A stretch of 64,000 nucleotides of DNA from Promerops cafer. Lineage: Eukaryota; Chordata; Aves; Passeriformes; Nectariniidae. The stretch covers positions 637,029 through 701,028 of the forward strand of contig VZSE01002468.1 of the NCBI GenBank assembly GCA_013398275.1, read 5' to 3'. The notes beneath the pieces were generated by a model that was not told the origin of the DNA, did not search any database, and was given only the letters and a program-made list of their open reading frames with translations. Within the stretch, counting starts at the first letter, position 1, and every line of letters starts with the position of its first letter. The position numbers and the translations under genes are program-made. Positions 1 through 10,287 of this stretch are shown here, one piece after another.

Positions 1-968
1 TGATGTTCTGACTGTGATGTTATTTCTACTTGCTCACCTATACTTAAAAATACACACTAACCAAGGTTTGGAGTCCTTCAAAATGTTTTGTCCTTCAAAA
101 GAAAAAATTTTGGAAGTTATAGTAAAATATGGAAGGTAGGGTCATCAAAGGTAGGGTATTCCAGAATATTCCAATTACAGGAAATAACAGCATATGTCAA
201 TATGCTCAGTACAGCACTGACAAAAAATATCACTATAAAATTCTATTTTTAATGTTTATTTTACTCTTGGTTTTACTGAAAAGGGAATTTTTTTAATTGG
301 ATATTTGAGAGATTCTCAAGAATTAGTTTACAGTTGTTGTAATTTCACAAGTGATCTTGGTACTAATACTAATGAAACTGCTTCACAATATTACAGAGGA
401 AGGACAATCTGCATGACTAAAGTACAAGAAATGGAATTAAATTTAAAATACAAAGGGACAGCCTCAAACATCAAAAAACTTCCACTTTAGGGTTAGAGCT
501 CATGATACAGAAGTGATGGAAAAAGATAATTTTTCTTGTCTTGCTTTGCTTCCACTGTTAAAGGCTCGCACTGAAAACCAGCACATTCCCTGCCAGCTAG
601 ATATACATCAGGGAAGAAGTGTAATGGGTGTATTAGTCAATCACAGAAAGACCACAAACACTGGTAAGATGAAGCCACATGAAAGGAAGATGCCATTTTT
701 GCATGCATCAGTAAACATATTCCTGCAGAGATTACAAATGAGAATGGTATTGTCAATGGCCACAGCACAGATGGGACCCTATCTAGAATGTGTTTCGTTG
801 ATGAATCATCATCTCAGAGAGAACTGATATGAGGAAAAAAGCCCAAAGAAAAGAAAAGGTAATGAAGACAAAGAAATTATAAAGGAAAACACAGAATCTT
901 GATTTTGTAATGAATAAAAACCAAAAACTAAACCAAAATCCCAGGTTATGAATGTGTATAAACGAGCC

Positions 969-1005
969 GTTTATCTGCAAAGGAGAGACAAAATATTTAA
1001 AATGC
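969..1005 (+). repeat. Diverged 37-bp duplicated segment, copy A
   Basis: GTTTATCTGCAAAGGAGAGA starts this segment, which matches 3033-3069 in the same orientation at 33 of 37 positions. The flanks do not match. It may be a fragment of an old, unrecognised interspersed repeat. Confidence 0.85.
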
Positions 1006-1239
1006 ATGACAGTGTGGATACCAGAATATCATATCCAACAGGAATAAAAGAGCCATAAAAATACATTTAGTGTTGAAGCTGGAAGGCTTCTTTCCATCAC
1101 AAGAATGAAACTGACACGGAACAATTTTCCTGAAGAGCAAACAGTGGATTTCAGCTTGAGTAGTTATGTAACAGTGTAAGGCCCTGGCTGGGGGACTGCT
1201 GCATGTGGAGGAGTTGGTGACCCACAGGAGTGACACCAA

Positions 1240-1292
1240 GCAGGCGCCAGGCGCCGCACGTGCAGCGCGGAGCTGCGTGGAGCTGCACGTAC
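1240..1292. other. Short CpG-rich patch with E-box and inverted repeat
   Basis: In otherwise AT-rich, CpG-poor intron, this roughly 50-nt stretch has about eight CpG sites (GGCGCCAGGCGCCGCACGTG then CAGCGCGGAGCTGCG). It contains a CACGTG E-box (1257-1262) and a 9-bp inverted repeat, ACGTGCAGC (1258-1266) with GCTGCACGT (1282-1290). No promoter elements or exon are recognisable. It could be a small regulatory element or a methylation remnant. Confidence 0.5.
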
Positions 1293-2457
1293 CCCTTGGC
1301 AGCTGGATAAACACAGCCAGCTTCTTGGCACTGAGAAGCCTGCAGGCAGCTTCCACTTGGTGGTTGCACCAACAGTGCAGAAGGAGGTTTTAGTGTTAAT
1401 GTTCTGTTTGATAGTAGGAATAATGCGTACAGCTGTTTCCTTACAAGAAAATCCTACCATAACTTGGATGACAAAAATGGGGTGACACTTTCTATGGATG
1501 GGTTACCTGCTGACTGAAGGCCTGTGTGACAATGCCCAGCTCAGGGCTCTCAGCATATACAGGGATGCAAGATTCCCTGTGCTCTTCTGCCATTCTTTGT
1601 AATGCTTATTTTAATAAATAGCATTTTGAATGCTGACTTACAGGGCCTTGAGTGCCTTTCTTACTGGGATCATAAGGGACCAGCAAACCTTAATGCAAAA
1701 CATCGTCAGCTTGTTCATTTAAGAAAGGGAGGTATGTGAGTTCTCTGGTGTGCAGCTGAGGGAACCAGACTGAGGCAGCTCCACTCCAGTAAAAGGCTCA
1801 CATGTCTATCAAAAAGAAGATTTTAAGGATCATGTGATTTTTCAGTCTATTTCAGTAGATTGCACAGTCTCACAAATCTAGAAAATCAAACCTGTTGATT
1901 CTTGGTATCATTGTGCAAATCTATCTTTTGCCTTTTTGCTCTTTGTTGATTGTTTAGCTAACCTGCGTTGAAGACAAAAAAAAAAAACCAAAATGCTTTT
2001 GCTTGTTTTCTTTTTATAACCAAGACAGTCTTCATTTCAGCTAGGTTGCATGACACTTTCCAGGCTCTCATTGATCCTACAGGTCAAGTGCACTATTAAA
2101 TTTTCCATAACATGATATAAGATGTGAAAAAAGAATGTTGGTTTTTGTTGGGTTTTTTTTGGTTTTTTTTTTAAACAGAGAAAGCAGAGGCATGTGGTAA
2201 ATAAATACATTAACAAGATTTGGGTCAGTCTCCCTGAAGAATCTTTCCAGCCTTTTGTCTTTCTGAAGTGACATTTGACAAAGTTCATTTTCCTGCCCTG
2301 CAGCACTAAGGTATAGCCCCCTAAAACAAAGGGTTTTAAGCGCTTTAGGAATCTTTTCAAGCTCAAGAATTGCATGAAAACATTGGGTTTTAAAACCCCT
2401 GAGCACCATTCTTTCAAAAGTGACAAATGCTGATGTAAGACCACACTACACATATAA

Positions 2458-2482
2458 AACAAACCAACCAACCAACCAACCA
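2458..2482. repeat. (AACC)n microsatellite
   Basis: About five to six copies of AACC. The flanking region to about 2530 is also A/C-rich (CAACAACAACAAAACCCC, then CAAACAAAAACCCCC). Confidence 0.93.
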
Positions 2483-3032
2483 CTGCCAAAACCAATCACA
2501 ACAACAACAAAACCCCAAACAAAAACCCCCAGAAGAATGTTTTGTAAAATCTTCAACAAGATGTAGAAGTGAATGCCAATCACATGGCTTCTTTTGGTTT
2601 CCTCATTTTTTTCTATCATCAATCTGAAAACATTTACATCCTTTCCAGAAACTGGGGCATATTTTTATGGTGAAATATTGCTTTATATTTGGGTTCTATG
2701 GTCCTTTGCAATAGTTGAATGCTAGACCACACCATGTAATCAGAATCTGTTTTGTTGTATAACATGATTGTGCAATTGTACAGAACCTTGCTTGGTGACA
2801 GACCTCTGACTAATTTGAAAGTACAGAAACAGAGTTTGTAGCTATACACTATTAACCAAGAAGTTCATTTATAAGCAGGAAATCCAGTTCCTTGAACAGG
2901 CAGTGAGACAGAGAATCTACTTTAACTAACCCACAAGTTCCCCAACACAAATGAACAGACACAGGAACTGCTGCAAGTGCACAGCCAGTCACCAGTATTC
3001 ACTCAATAGCCTCTTGCTGTCATTTTAATGAA

Positions 3033-3069
3033 GTTTATCTGCAAAGGAGAGAGGAAGTATTTGAAATGC
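3033..3069 (+). repeat. Diverged 37-bp duplicated segment, copy B
   Basis: Shares the identical first 20 bases with copy A, then differs at four positions over the next 17. Both copies end in AAATGC. Confidence 0.85.
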
Positions 3070-5194
3070 TCTTAACACAGGACACAAAACCCTGCAAAGA
3101 TACAGTAAGGCAAATAAAATAAGATTCAGCTACTGTCAGGAAAGAATATAGACTCAGGAAAAGTTACCTTATTTAAAAACACCCCATTTTTTGGTTTGGG
3201 GTTGGTTTGGCTCAATTTGTTTCTAAGAATCTGGAGTAATACTTTCAATCACCCTGTTCAAATAGTGCAAGATCTCAACTGTAGGAGTCAAATTTCTAAT
3301 TAAAAGTGAGTTACAGTTAACAGAACTGCTCTAAAAGTCGCCCACTTAAAAGGCTCCTCTTGCTCTGTGCCAGCATACCCTTAACACTGAAGAAAGTGTT
3401 AAGAGTCTCAAAGCCAGTTTCACAGATTGTGTCACCTGGCGATTCCCCTCAGAAGGGCACTTGTGGCATTGTCATGGCATTGGTGTGGAGGGCATGCAGA
3501 TGGATTTAAAGACCCAACACTGTGTCACACTGTGCTCGTGTGTGCTCTAAGTCACTGGATAAGCTGCTGCAGCACTGCTGGCTCATTTGTCACACACCAG
3601 TCAGCAGTGGCTAAAAGAAGAAAGAGAGGAGGGCTGTCCCCTGTGTCAGTCAACACAACTGAGCCAGCCCAGCTTCGGAATGCCAGGAGATGAACTGTGC
3701 TCATACGTGAAACGAGTGCCCGCTGGCTTATAGGACCTGGATTTCACACTGCAATCCTTGCTGGTTTTCCTACCCCCGCTGCACTTACATTAAATGGGAA
3801 TCTGTAAGATGTTGTATATTTAAAGCTGTACTTGCTGAAGTCTGCTCTGATTATATTAAAAAATAATGAAGACCTATAATAGTTTCCAGTGGTTTTGCTT
3901 AATCCTAATGTTCTTTGCAGCAGCTAGAGACTATGTCTAGTTTCAGTAGCTGAGTTATTTATTTTGCCTAAAATGCCTACTGAAGATCAATCTGGCATCT
4001 CCTATGACATCAAGGAAGGAAAATGTGGTACTAACATATGGAAGGTGTCCACAATTTTGACCTTCAAAAACTCTGAGGTAATTCTTATAGAATGTTTACA
4101 GAGTTTAAAATGTTTTACCTGTCTACCATATTTGTAAAAGAAACCATAAATCATATATTATCAACCATATGCTACTGTCAAACATGTCTTTGAGTAACTG
4201 TCTTATCATTACAGCTCTTGGTATGGAGCCAAGCACTGAAACACATGGCTTATATTTGTATTTTCTTGAAAGTTCTTAATGCATTGAATTACATTCCAAT
4301 TATAGCAATAGAAATCTAAGATGATGACTTCATATAAAATAAATATATACTTTTTGGCAAAAATGTATAATTTGCTTAAGTCCAAAAAAGTCCAGAGCAT
4401 TACACCATACAACAGGAAATACCTGTTTGCCATTAAGTCTCTTTAGTGTTCCTTCCAGACTTGCTCCAAAGAAACACATAGTAAAGGAACAGTGAATTAT
4501 TAATTATTATTCCTAGTGCTGCATCATCATTAGTTTAACCATAGGTCAGAAGAAGAACAAACTAAATCTGGAGAAGCTGCAAACTCATTTAATGGCTATA
4601 AAGATGCATTTTGTCAGTGAATTATTATTCATAAACCATTCAGTGTCTTAATACTGAATCTTACACATTAAGTCAAAGACTACTGCATTTAAGTGTTCTT
4701 TGCTCTTTACAACAATGTTTTTACCAACAGCCAAAGAAAAAAGCAAGCATTTTCACTTTTGTGGGAGGGAGAGAGGGAATATATGTATGTATGCACTTGG
4801 GGAAACTTGACTCAAGTAACTGCAAGAAACCTATACAGAAACACTGCTAAAGAGCAGATTTTAGTCCATTATCCTGAAATCTTAAATGTCAAGAAGCAGA
4901 AGCAAATTGCAAATTAAACAGTTCAACTACATGATGACTGGTGCATTGTGAGTAATAGCCAAAGACTTAAGTAACATTCATCTGTCTAACAGAAACTACC
5001 AGCTCTATGGTTGATGCACCAAATACCATAAAAACTCAGAATAATCTGATTCTACATGAAAGTTAATAGATCAAAGTCAAATAAAACAAGCATTTGGAAT
5101 AATAAAGTCATCTTCATTGTAACAAGCAGACAAAATATTAGAATTTTAAGTGCATTATATTGCATCACTTTATGAAGTAAATCTGCCATTTGTT

Positions 5195-5235
5195 AAAAAA
5201 AAAACAAAACAAAAAAAAACAACAAAACAACTAAA
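5195..5235. repeat. A-rich (AAAAC)n-like low-complexity tract
   Basis: Runs of A of up to ten, interrupted by single C residues, over about 40 nt. It could be a degraded retroposon tail, but no recognisable element precedes it. Confidence 0.85.
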
Positions 5236-6410
5236 CAGAACAGTGTAACAAGGAGACAAACATACTGGATGAATAAAACCAAAATTTTTTAAAATCCTGA
5301 AAAGAGACATGCAAATAGAAAAATTTGAAGGATTCACAAGTTCTATTTCCATAGATAAAATGCACCTGAACAATTTTGTGTCTGGCTCTGTGAAAGCTAC
5401 CTAAATCTAAAATTAAGTTATATTATAAATAATCTTATAAAAACAAGCCTTTGCTTTCTAAACACTTCCCTATATGGCATCTTTCAATACCTTACTATTT
5501 TTTGAAGACATGCATCAATATTTTAAACCTATTTTCTGTCAACAAGCATTTCTCCCCATTTAAGAAATATTTAAAAACCAGCTTGTTCACTGGTTCACAA
5601 ACTTAAGACAAAAGAATCTCTATTCAATATGAATCTTGCCTTGTCTTAACCCCCCCCACAAGAGGAGAGGATGAAAATAAAGTATTTTTAACTGTTCCTA
5701 CAGTGAGGAAAACATTACTTTTTGGAAGCCAGACCTTTGAATTTCTTGAAGAAAATAAATTCTGATCTTATCACTTCATCAGCTTCTCAAGTTCCCTGTA
5801 TATCCATTTTGTCATAGATTTCATATAGCTAAGGCAACCATTATTTCATTCACTATTTCTCTGACCACCCCATAATTTAGAGCTTCTGTTCTCTAACACC
5901 AAAAATATATTCAGAAAAAAAAGGAAGTTCACTTTTAGACTTAGCTCTATTAGGCATATAAACGTTCCAAACTGAGAGGGTTAATTAGAGCTTTAGCCTT
6001 ACTTTTTTGCTACTTGCCCAGAGGCTTATGTTGAATATTACATACTAAATGTGTAATTGAGCTTAGAAAATGGAAAGTTAGATGATTTAAAATAAATTTA
6101 TATGGATGTAAAAAGGAAATATAATAAAAAATGAAAAGATTTCATTCTGAAGCCAAGTGCTTGAATAATAAAAAAACCCAACCAGAGTCTTAGGGCAGTG
6201 CTAGAGAACCCCGAGAATAAATGAACTGCTTACAATGCTATTTCTTTATATTTATGGAAAACTCTTTTTTAATTTAAAACTGGACCTAATTCTTTGACAA
6301 TATTATATTGCAGGATATTTGCCTCACAGCCTTTGATGTGCTGATAAAAATTACTTAAATGGCAGCAACTGAACCAGTTACACAAAATATACAGGAAAGA
6401 ACTAACAGTA

Positions 6411-6424
6411 TTTTTTTTTTTTTT
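6411..6424. repeat. Poly-T run (14 nt)
   Basis: Uninterrupted T run in intron 4, with no associated element. Confidence 0.95.
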
Positions 6425-8090
6425 GCTCACAATTTACTAGGTTTTGATAAAAGGCAGTATAGTTAGCTATGCATTTGTTAGAAATAACTTACATTCTCAG
6501 ATCCTACTTGCACCTCAGTTCAAAAATGTCATTAGAGAAAATTTGGTTTTAAGCAAAGTTTTCCAGAATTCTAAACAAATGCCTTGCAAATATTTTGCCC
6601 AATGTTTTAGGGTGTCAGACGAAAAAGAAAATTAGGCAAGTGTGATGACAAATGTTTTGCTCTTAGCAAAGTGCAAATGTGGGTGAGTTTCTCTTAGCAA
6701 GAAATGCTGATAAAATATTGACCAAGATAACAGATTAATTTCTCTGAAGAGAAGACAGAGATGAACAGAGGTTGCATTCTTATAAGCAATGATTGGTTAG
6801 GTTGTGTGTCAGCTTGCTGGCTGGGAGAGCTCAACCAAGATGTACTGAAATAACTTTTATGATATTTAGATTTATCAAAGACAAATTGTGAATAATGCAC
6901 CTACCTGATGAGAACACCAAGATTCAAACATTTCACCCTATGTAAAATGATAATTTACTGTCCAGAAGCAGGTAGAAATGCAAGCATAATTTTTCATTTT
7001 CCCTCATGCAGTCCCAAACCACTTGATACACTTTTGCTATAAGTTATAAACTCGTTGGAATCAGGCTGTATATTTCCTAAATTATTACACAGTACTTCCC
7101 ACTACAAGTCATGCACCTCAGTGACATTTTAGTGCAAATATGATTTGTATCTAGATAATAAACAACAAAGAAAAATGTATTTCCATAGTAATTTTCAGAC
7201 TTGCTGCAGCTAAAGATTTGATGAGTCTGTTACTTCACAGCTCTGGTGAAGTACTGGGATCTTTTCCCACTGCACAAGCAAATATGGAAATATCAAAAAA
7301 AGTTTCTGCACCTTAATAAACACTGAATGCACATGCTAAGAGAATGAAAATATCAGTTAAATTTCCAGTTAAAAACAACTCCTGCATTTATGCACTGAAT
7401 CTTGGTCTCCTGACTACTGCCCTACTTCCTTAAGAGAAACTTGGAACTTCTTCTCACTATTAACAGATGTGCAGCACTGAAGTTCCCCAGCATCATATCA
7501 GGTTTTACTTGGGTGACTAAATACAGATTGAAGTGCTCAGCTTCTGTTTGAGTTTGAAAATTACAACGACTCATTTAGTCTATTTTCAGTAGGGATTCCT
7601 ACAGTTAGGTACTGATAAAGTAAAATTAGGAAAAACACTCTGATTCACTTTACACTTACCAGAGTTTCCCAAATTTCACAACCTATTTCTGCTAAACTTC
7701 CAGTATTTTACAAAAATAAAATTACTTTGAGGTAAAGAAAATAATTATTACCCTCATACAGCCAGCTGAAGTACTCTATTACTGAACAACAGTTCAGCCA
7801 AAAGTGAGTGCTTGTGTCCAGTCTGAAGAAAAAATGAATTACTATTCACAGCAGTTCATGCAAGTATAAGTAAAATGAAGAACATTTTGGCAAAAAGAAG
7901 ACCAAGTTTTTCCAGTTCTGAGAAAGCTGCAGAAAGAGAAAGTAAAGGTTTTGTTCCACAGAAACAAACCTGAAAGAAAAATATTCAAGGCAAAACTATA
8001 TCCACCTGCAGAAAGGCAAAATGTATTATAAGAAATCCAGGAAGTGTTATTTTTGTAATGAGATCTCTATTTTGTGTCATATAGTCTTAC

Positions 8091-8191
8091 CTTTCTCTGT
8101 TAAATTTCAGAGAATGTAGAATAGCTGGTCGTTTCTGTCGCAGGTTCCACAAATGAAGTGCATCATCTGCACACGCACTGACCAAAGCACC
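8091..8191 (-). CDS. STXBP5L: STXBP5L internal coding exon, provisionally exon 4
   Basis: This 101-nt exon starts on a codon boundary with GALVSACA, continues DDALHLWNLRQKRPAILH, and ends SLKFNRE plus two bases (AG) of an arginine codon. The following intron is therefore phase 2. LHLWNL is a WD40 strand with the WD position occupied by WN, as is usual in tomosyns. KFNRE fits STXBP5L; STXBP5 is recalled as KFCRE. The acceptor is TGTCTGCTCTAG (ending at 8192) and the donor GTAAGA (8085-8090); both are ordinary U2-type sites. Compared with the recalled human sequence (SASSDDTLHLWNL), the segment SACADDALHLWNL has substitutions, including threonine to alanine. The expected next exon, beginning near ITYCHLPFQSKW, was not found between 1 and 8084. 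Confidence 0.95.
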
Positions 8192-10182
8192 CTAGAGCAG
8201 ACACAAAATACAGCAACACATTATTTTTCTGCAGGTTCTGTCTTATTCTTATGTGATCTTCACTGCTAAAGATCTACCTGTAAAACTGACAGTTTATGAA
8301 ATATCTTTCCTTTCTTCTAGAACAAAAATACTCTACCACCAATAATACCCAATTGAATCGATCTGGTAAATGTAAACATTTTAAATTAGTACAAGATCAG
8401 CCAAAGTTAAATTAAAACTCCATAAATTTAAAACTCAAATCAAAGCTTTTTACCAAGGTTACACAAGCCAACTCTCAAGTCTTCCCACATGAAGAGAAAG
8501 ATTAACAAAACGGAAAAGAGACAACACTTACTTAAAAAGGTGAGTGTGAAAGATATAACTGAAGGTGAAAGGGATTAGTGCATGCATGGGCACACGTGTG
8601 ACAGTGCCAAGCACAGCTTAGCAGTCATATCAAGGTAAAATGAAAATTCAAAACTGGAACTGTGAAAAGAGGATGCAGGTAAGAAAGTAGGGACAGGTAG
8701 CAAAAGGACAGGACACAGGAAGAACTAAGAGATGTAGACAGGACAGAGTCTTTATCACAGATCAGAAATACTCTGAAGACTGGTTCTGCTTGTGGTGTCC
8801 CAAAAATGGCCCAGGCCTCCATCTGACTAAAGATTGGAGTGAACTTATTCTACCTGCTTTTGACTGCCTTTCTCCTCAGTGCAGAATATTGGTGACGTGG
8901 GAAAATTACCTGCAGGGGAAGCTCCCTACTGCTCCTGCAGTGCTTTACTACACTTACACCTCAGATCAGGCCAGGCACAGATCTGCCCTTGTGTATTACC
9001 ATGGCAGGGAGGAACAGGTTGCCCAAAAACAAGGTGATGCTTTACACTGAGGAAGGGCAAGCATGGAACTGCAAAGATTAGTTCCTACAGTCTATGGCTG
9101 ACTGATAAACTTCTCTAATCCTAGCAAATATTCTTTTCAACATTGACCTATGCAAGTAAAATTTATGGAGGTGAGACTTCTCTAATACAGTGTAATCCAT
9201 GCTTTAATTCGCATCTCCCAAAGAGTCAGAAAGACTGTCCACCACCAAAATCAAATTAATCCTATGTATTAGGGGGTTTGCTGGTCACCCAATGAAAAGA
9301 AAGAATATTGATTCAAACTTTGTCCTTCCTGTTCTCATCCCTGCATTCCTCTTAAGAATTTCACCAGACTGTTTCTAAAGTTTCAGTCCTCCCTCCTCAG
9401 TGTCTGTGGTTCAGTTACTTTCTCCAAATAGGCGTAGGAAAAAATGAAATATTTTTCAGGTGCAAAAACCCATAGAACTAAAACTCTTCCCCTCAGAAGT
9501 TCTAAGATCTCCCCATTTACAAAGAGAATTTGAAACTGTCAAAGTGTTTCCTTATGTCATGGGAGAAAATTAATCGAAAGTGAACTAAGATTTGGCCAAC
9601 TTTTAAGGTCCTAAAAAAAAAACCCCTCTGATCTGTATTTACCAGAAAGTCTTCTTGCCTATTCCCATCTTGAGAACCTTCTGCACAGAACAAGCTATAA
9701 TCTGGCACTGTTTCTTCATGTTGCCTAAATTTAATTTTGACAAACCATTTACAAAGACTAAGCATGATAGTTTGATTGATGATCCCTGCAATTGCTTTTC
9801 ATTGTTTCACGTAATAGCATATCCCAACTATTGAGTTTTCAGCCAATAACCATCAATATATTTTGATAGAAAGATTTAGCTCATTTATTAATTTCTATTT
9901 GAATCAGGACTGTGCAGCATATTTAGTAACTTAATGGATTTTACATCATTTTACACACATTCATGCATCGACTGCCTTTTGTTCAGTACTTTAAACTGAT
10001 GTATAGGAAGGCAATACTTTTCCCTGAGTTCAGTCCCATAAATACTCTTCTAAAAGGCTGTATGTTGAATATCCTCTGGCACAATTTGTCAATGAGAGAA
10101 GTTATATCACTCAATTACAATAACATGAATTGACTTATTCAACTAAATTTATACAGAAGAATCTGAGTAAATATGTCCTTAC
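8192..10182 (-). other. STXBP5L: STXBP5L intron 3 (1,991 nt), U2-type, phase 0
   Basis: The intron is bounded by GTAAGG (donor, 10177-10182) and TCTGCTCTAG (acceptor, ending at 8192). It separates INE from GALVSA exactly where the protein is continuous in the family. Apart from an A-rich spot near 9612-9621 I see no repeat element. The open frame on the plus strand at 8790-9050 has no recognisable similarity and is treated as chance. Confidence 0.9.
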
Positions 10183-10264
10183 CTCATTGATTAAGAACTG
10201 GAGCTGCAGAACTGCAGCACCACTTTCATGTTGGCAGTAGCAATCAACACCAGGCCTGCCCAAT
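10183..10264 (-). CDS. STXBP5L: STXBP5L internal coding exon, provisionally exon 3
   Basis: This 82-nt exon completes the split isoleucine codon (AT plus A) and then encodes 27 residues, LGRPGVDCYCQHESGAAV followed by LQLQFLINE, ending on a codon boundary (phase 0). It continues the first blades of the N-terminal beta-propeller. GVDCYCQHES fits tomosyn-2; STXBP5 is recalled as GVECYCQHDS. The acceptor CAACAG (10265-10270) has no pyrimidine tract directly before it but has a U12-type branch element, ATCCTTGAC, at 10279-10287. The donor GTAAGG (10177-10182) is a strong U2-type site. The frame is open upstream through 10297, so an extended exon is possible on paper, but the join at 10264 reproduces the recalled family sequence exactly. 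Confidence 0.95.
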
Positions 10265-10278
10265 CTGTTGCCATCAAA

Positions 10279-10287
10279 GTCAAGGAT
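10279..10287 (-). other. U12-type branch-point element ATCCTTGAC
   Basis: The minus-strand sequence is ATCCTTGAC, with the probable branch adenosine at 10280, upstream of the CAACAG acceptor that ends at 10265. It matches the U12 branch consensus at all core positions. The 15-nt stretch between it and the exon is not pyrimidine-rich, as expected for an acceptor recognised through this element. Confidence 0.85.

Larger units (their letters stand above)
1..8090 (-). other. STXBP5L: STXBP5L intron 4, partial (at least 8,090 nt), phase 2
   Basis: This is everything downstream of the exon 4 donor GTAAGA. I looked on the minus strand for the expected next exon (ITYCHLPFQSKWLY) and did not find it, so the intron runs past the left edge. 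It contains a CpG-rich patch (about 1240-1292), a diverged 37-bp duplication (969-1005 and 3033-3069), an AACC microsatellite, and several A-, T- or C-rich stretches. Open frames here, including one of 152 codons at 2037-2495 on the minus strand, have no recognisable family features. Confidence 0.85.

Noticed and set aside
997..1460. Overlapping minus-strand frames across the CpG-rich patch
   Set aside because: Three frames are open through the same GC-rich stretch, giving cysteine- and alanine-rich peptides with no family resemblance; better explained by composition.
2037..2495. 152-codon minus-strand open frame, the longest in the window
   Set aside because: Composition follows local A/T and A/C repeats (lysine and phenylalanine runs), with no domain, no splice sites in frame and no recognisable homolog.
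1..8090. Search for the next STXBP5L exon (ITYCHLPFQSKWLY region)
   Set aside because: No matching minus-strand coding sequence with splice sites was found; the exon probably lies beyond the left edge.
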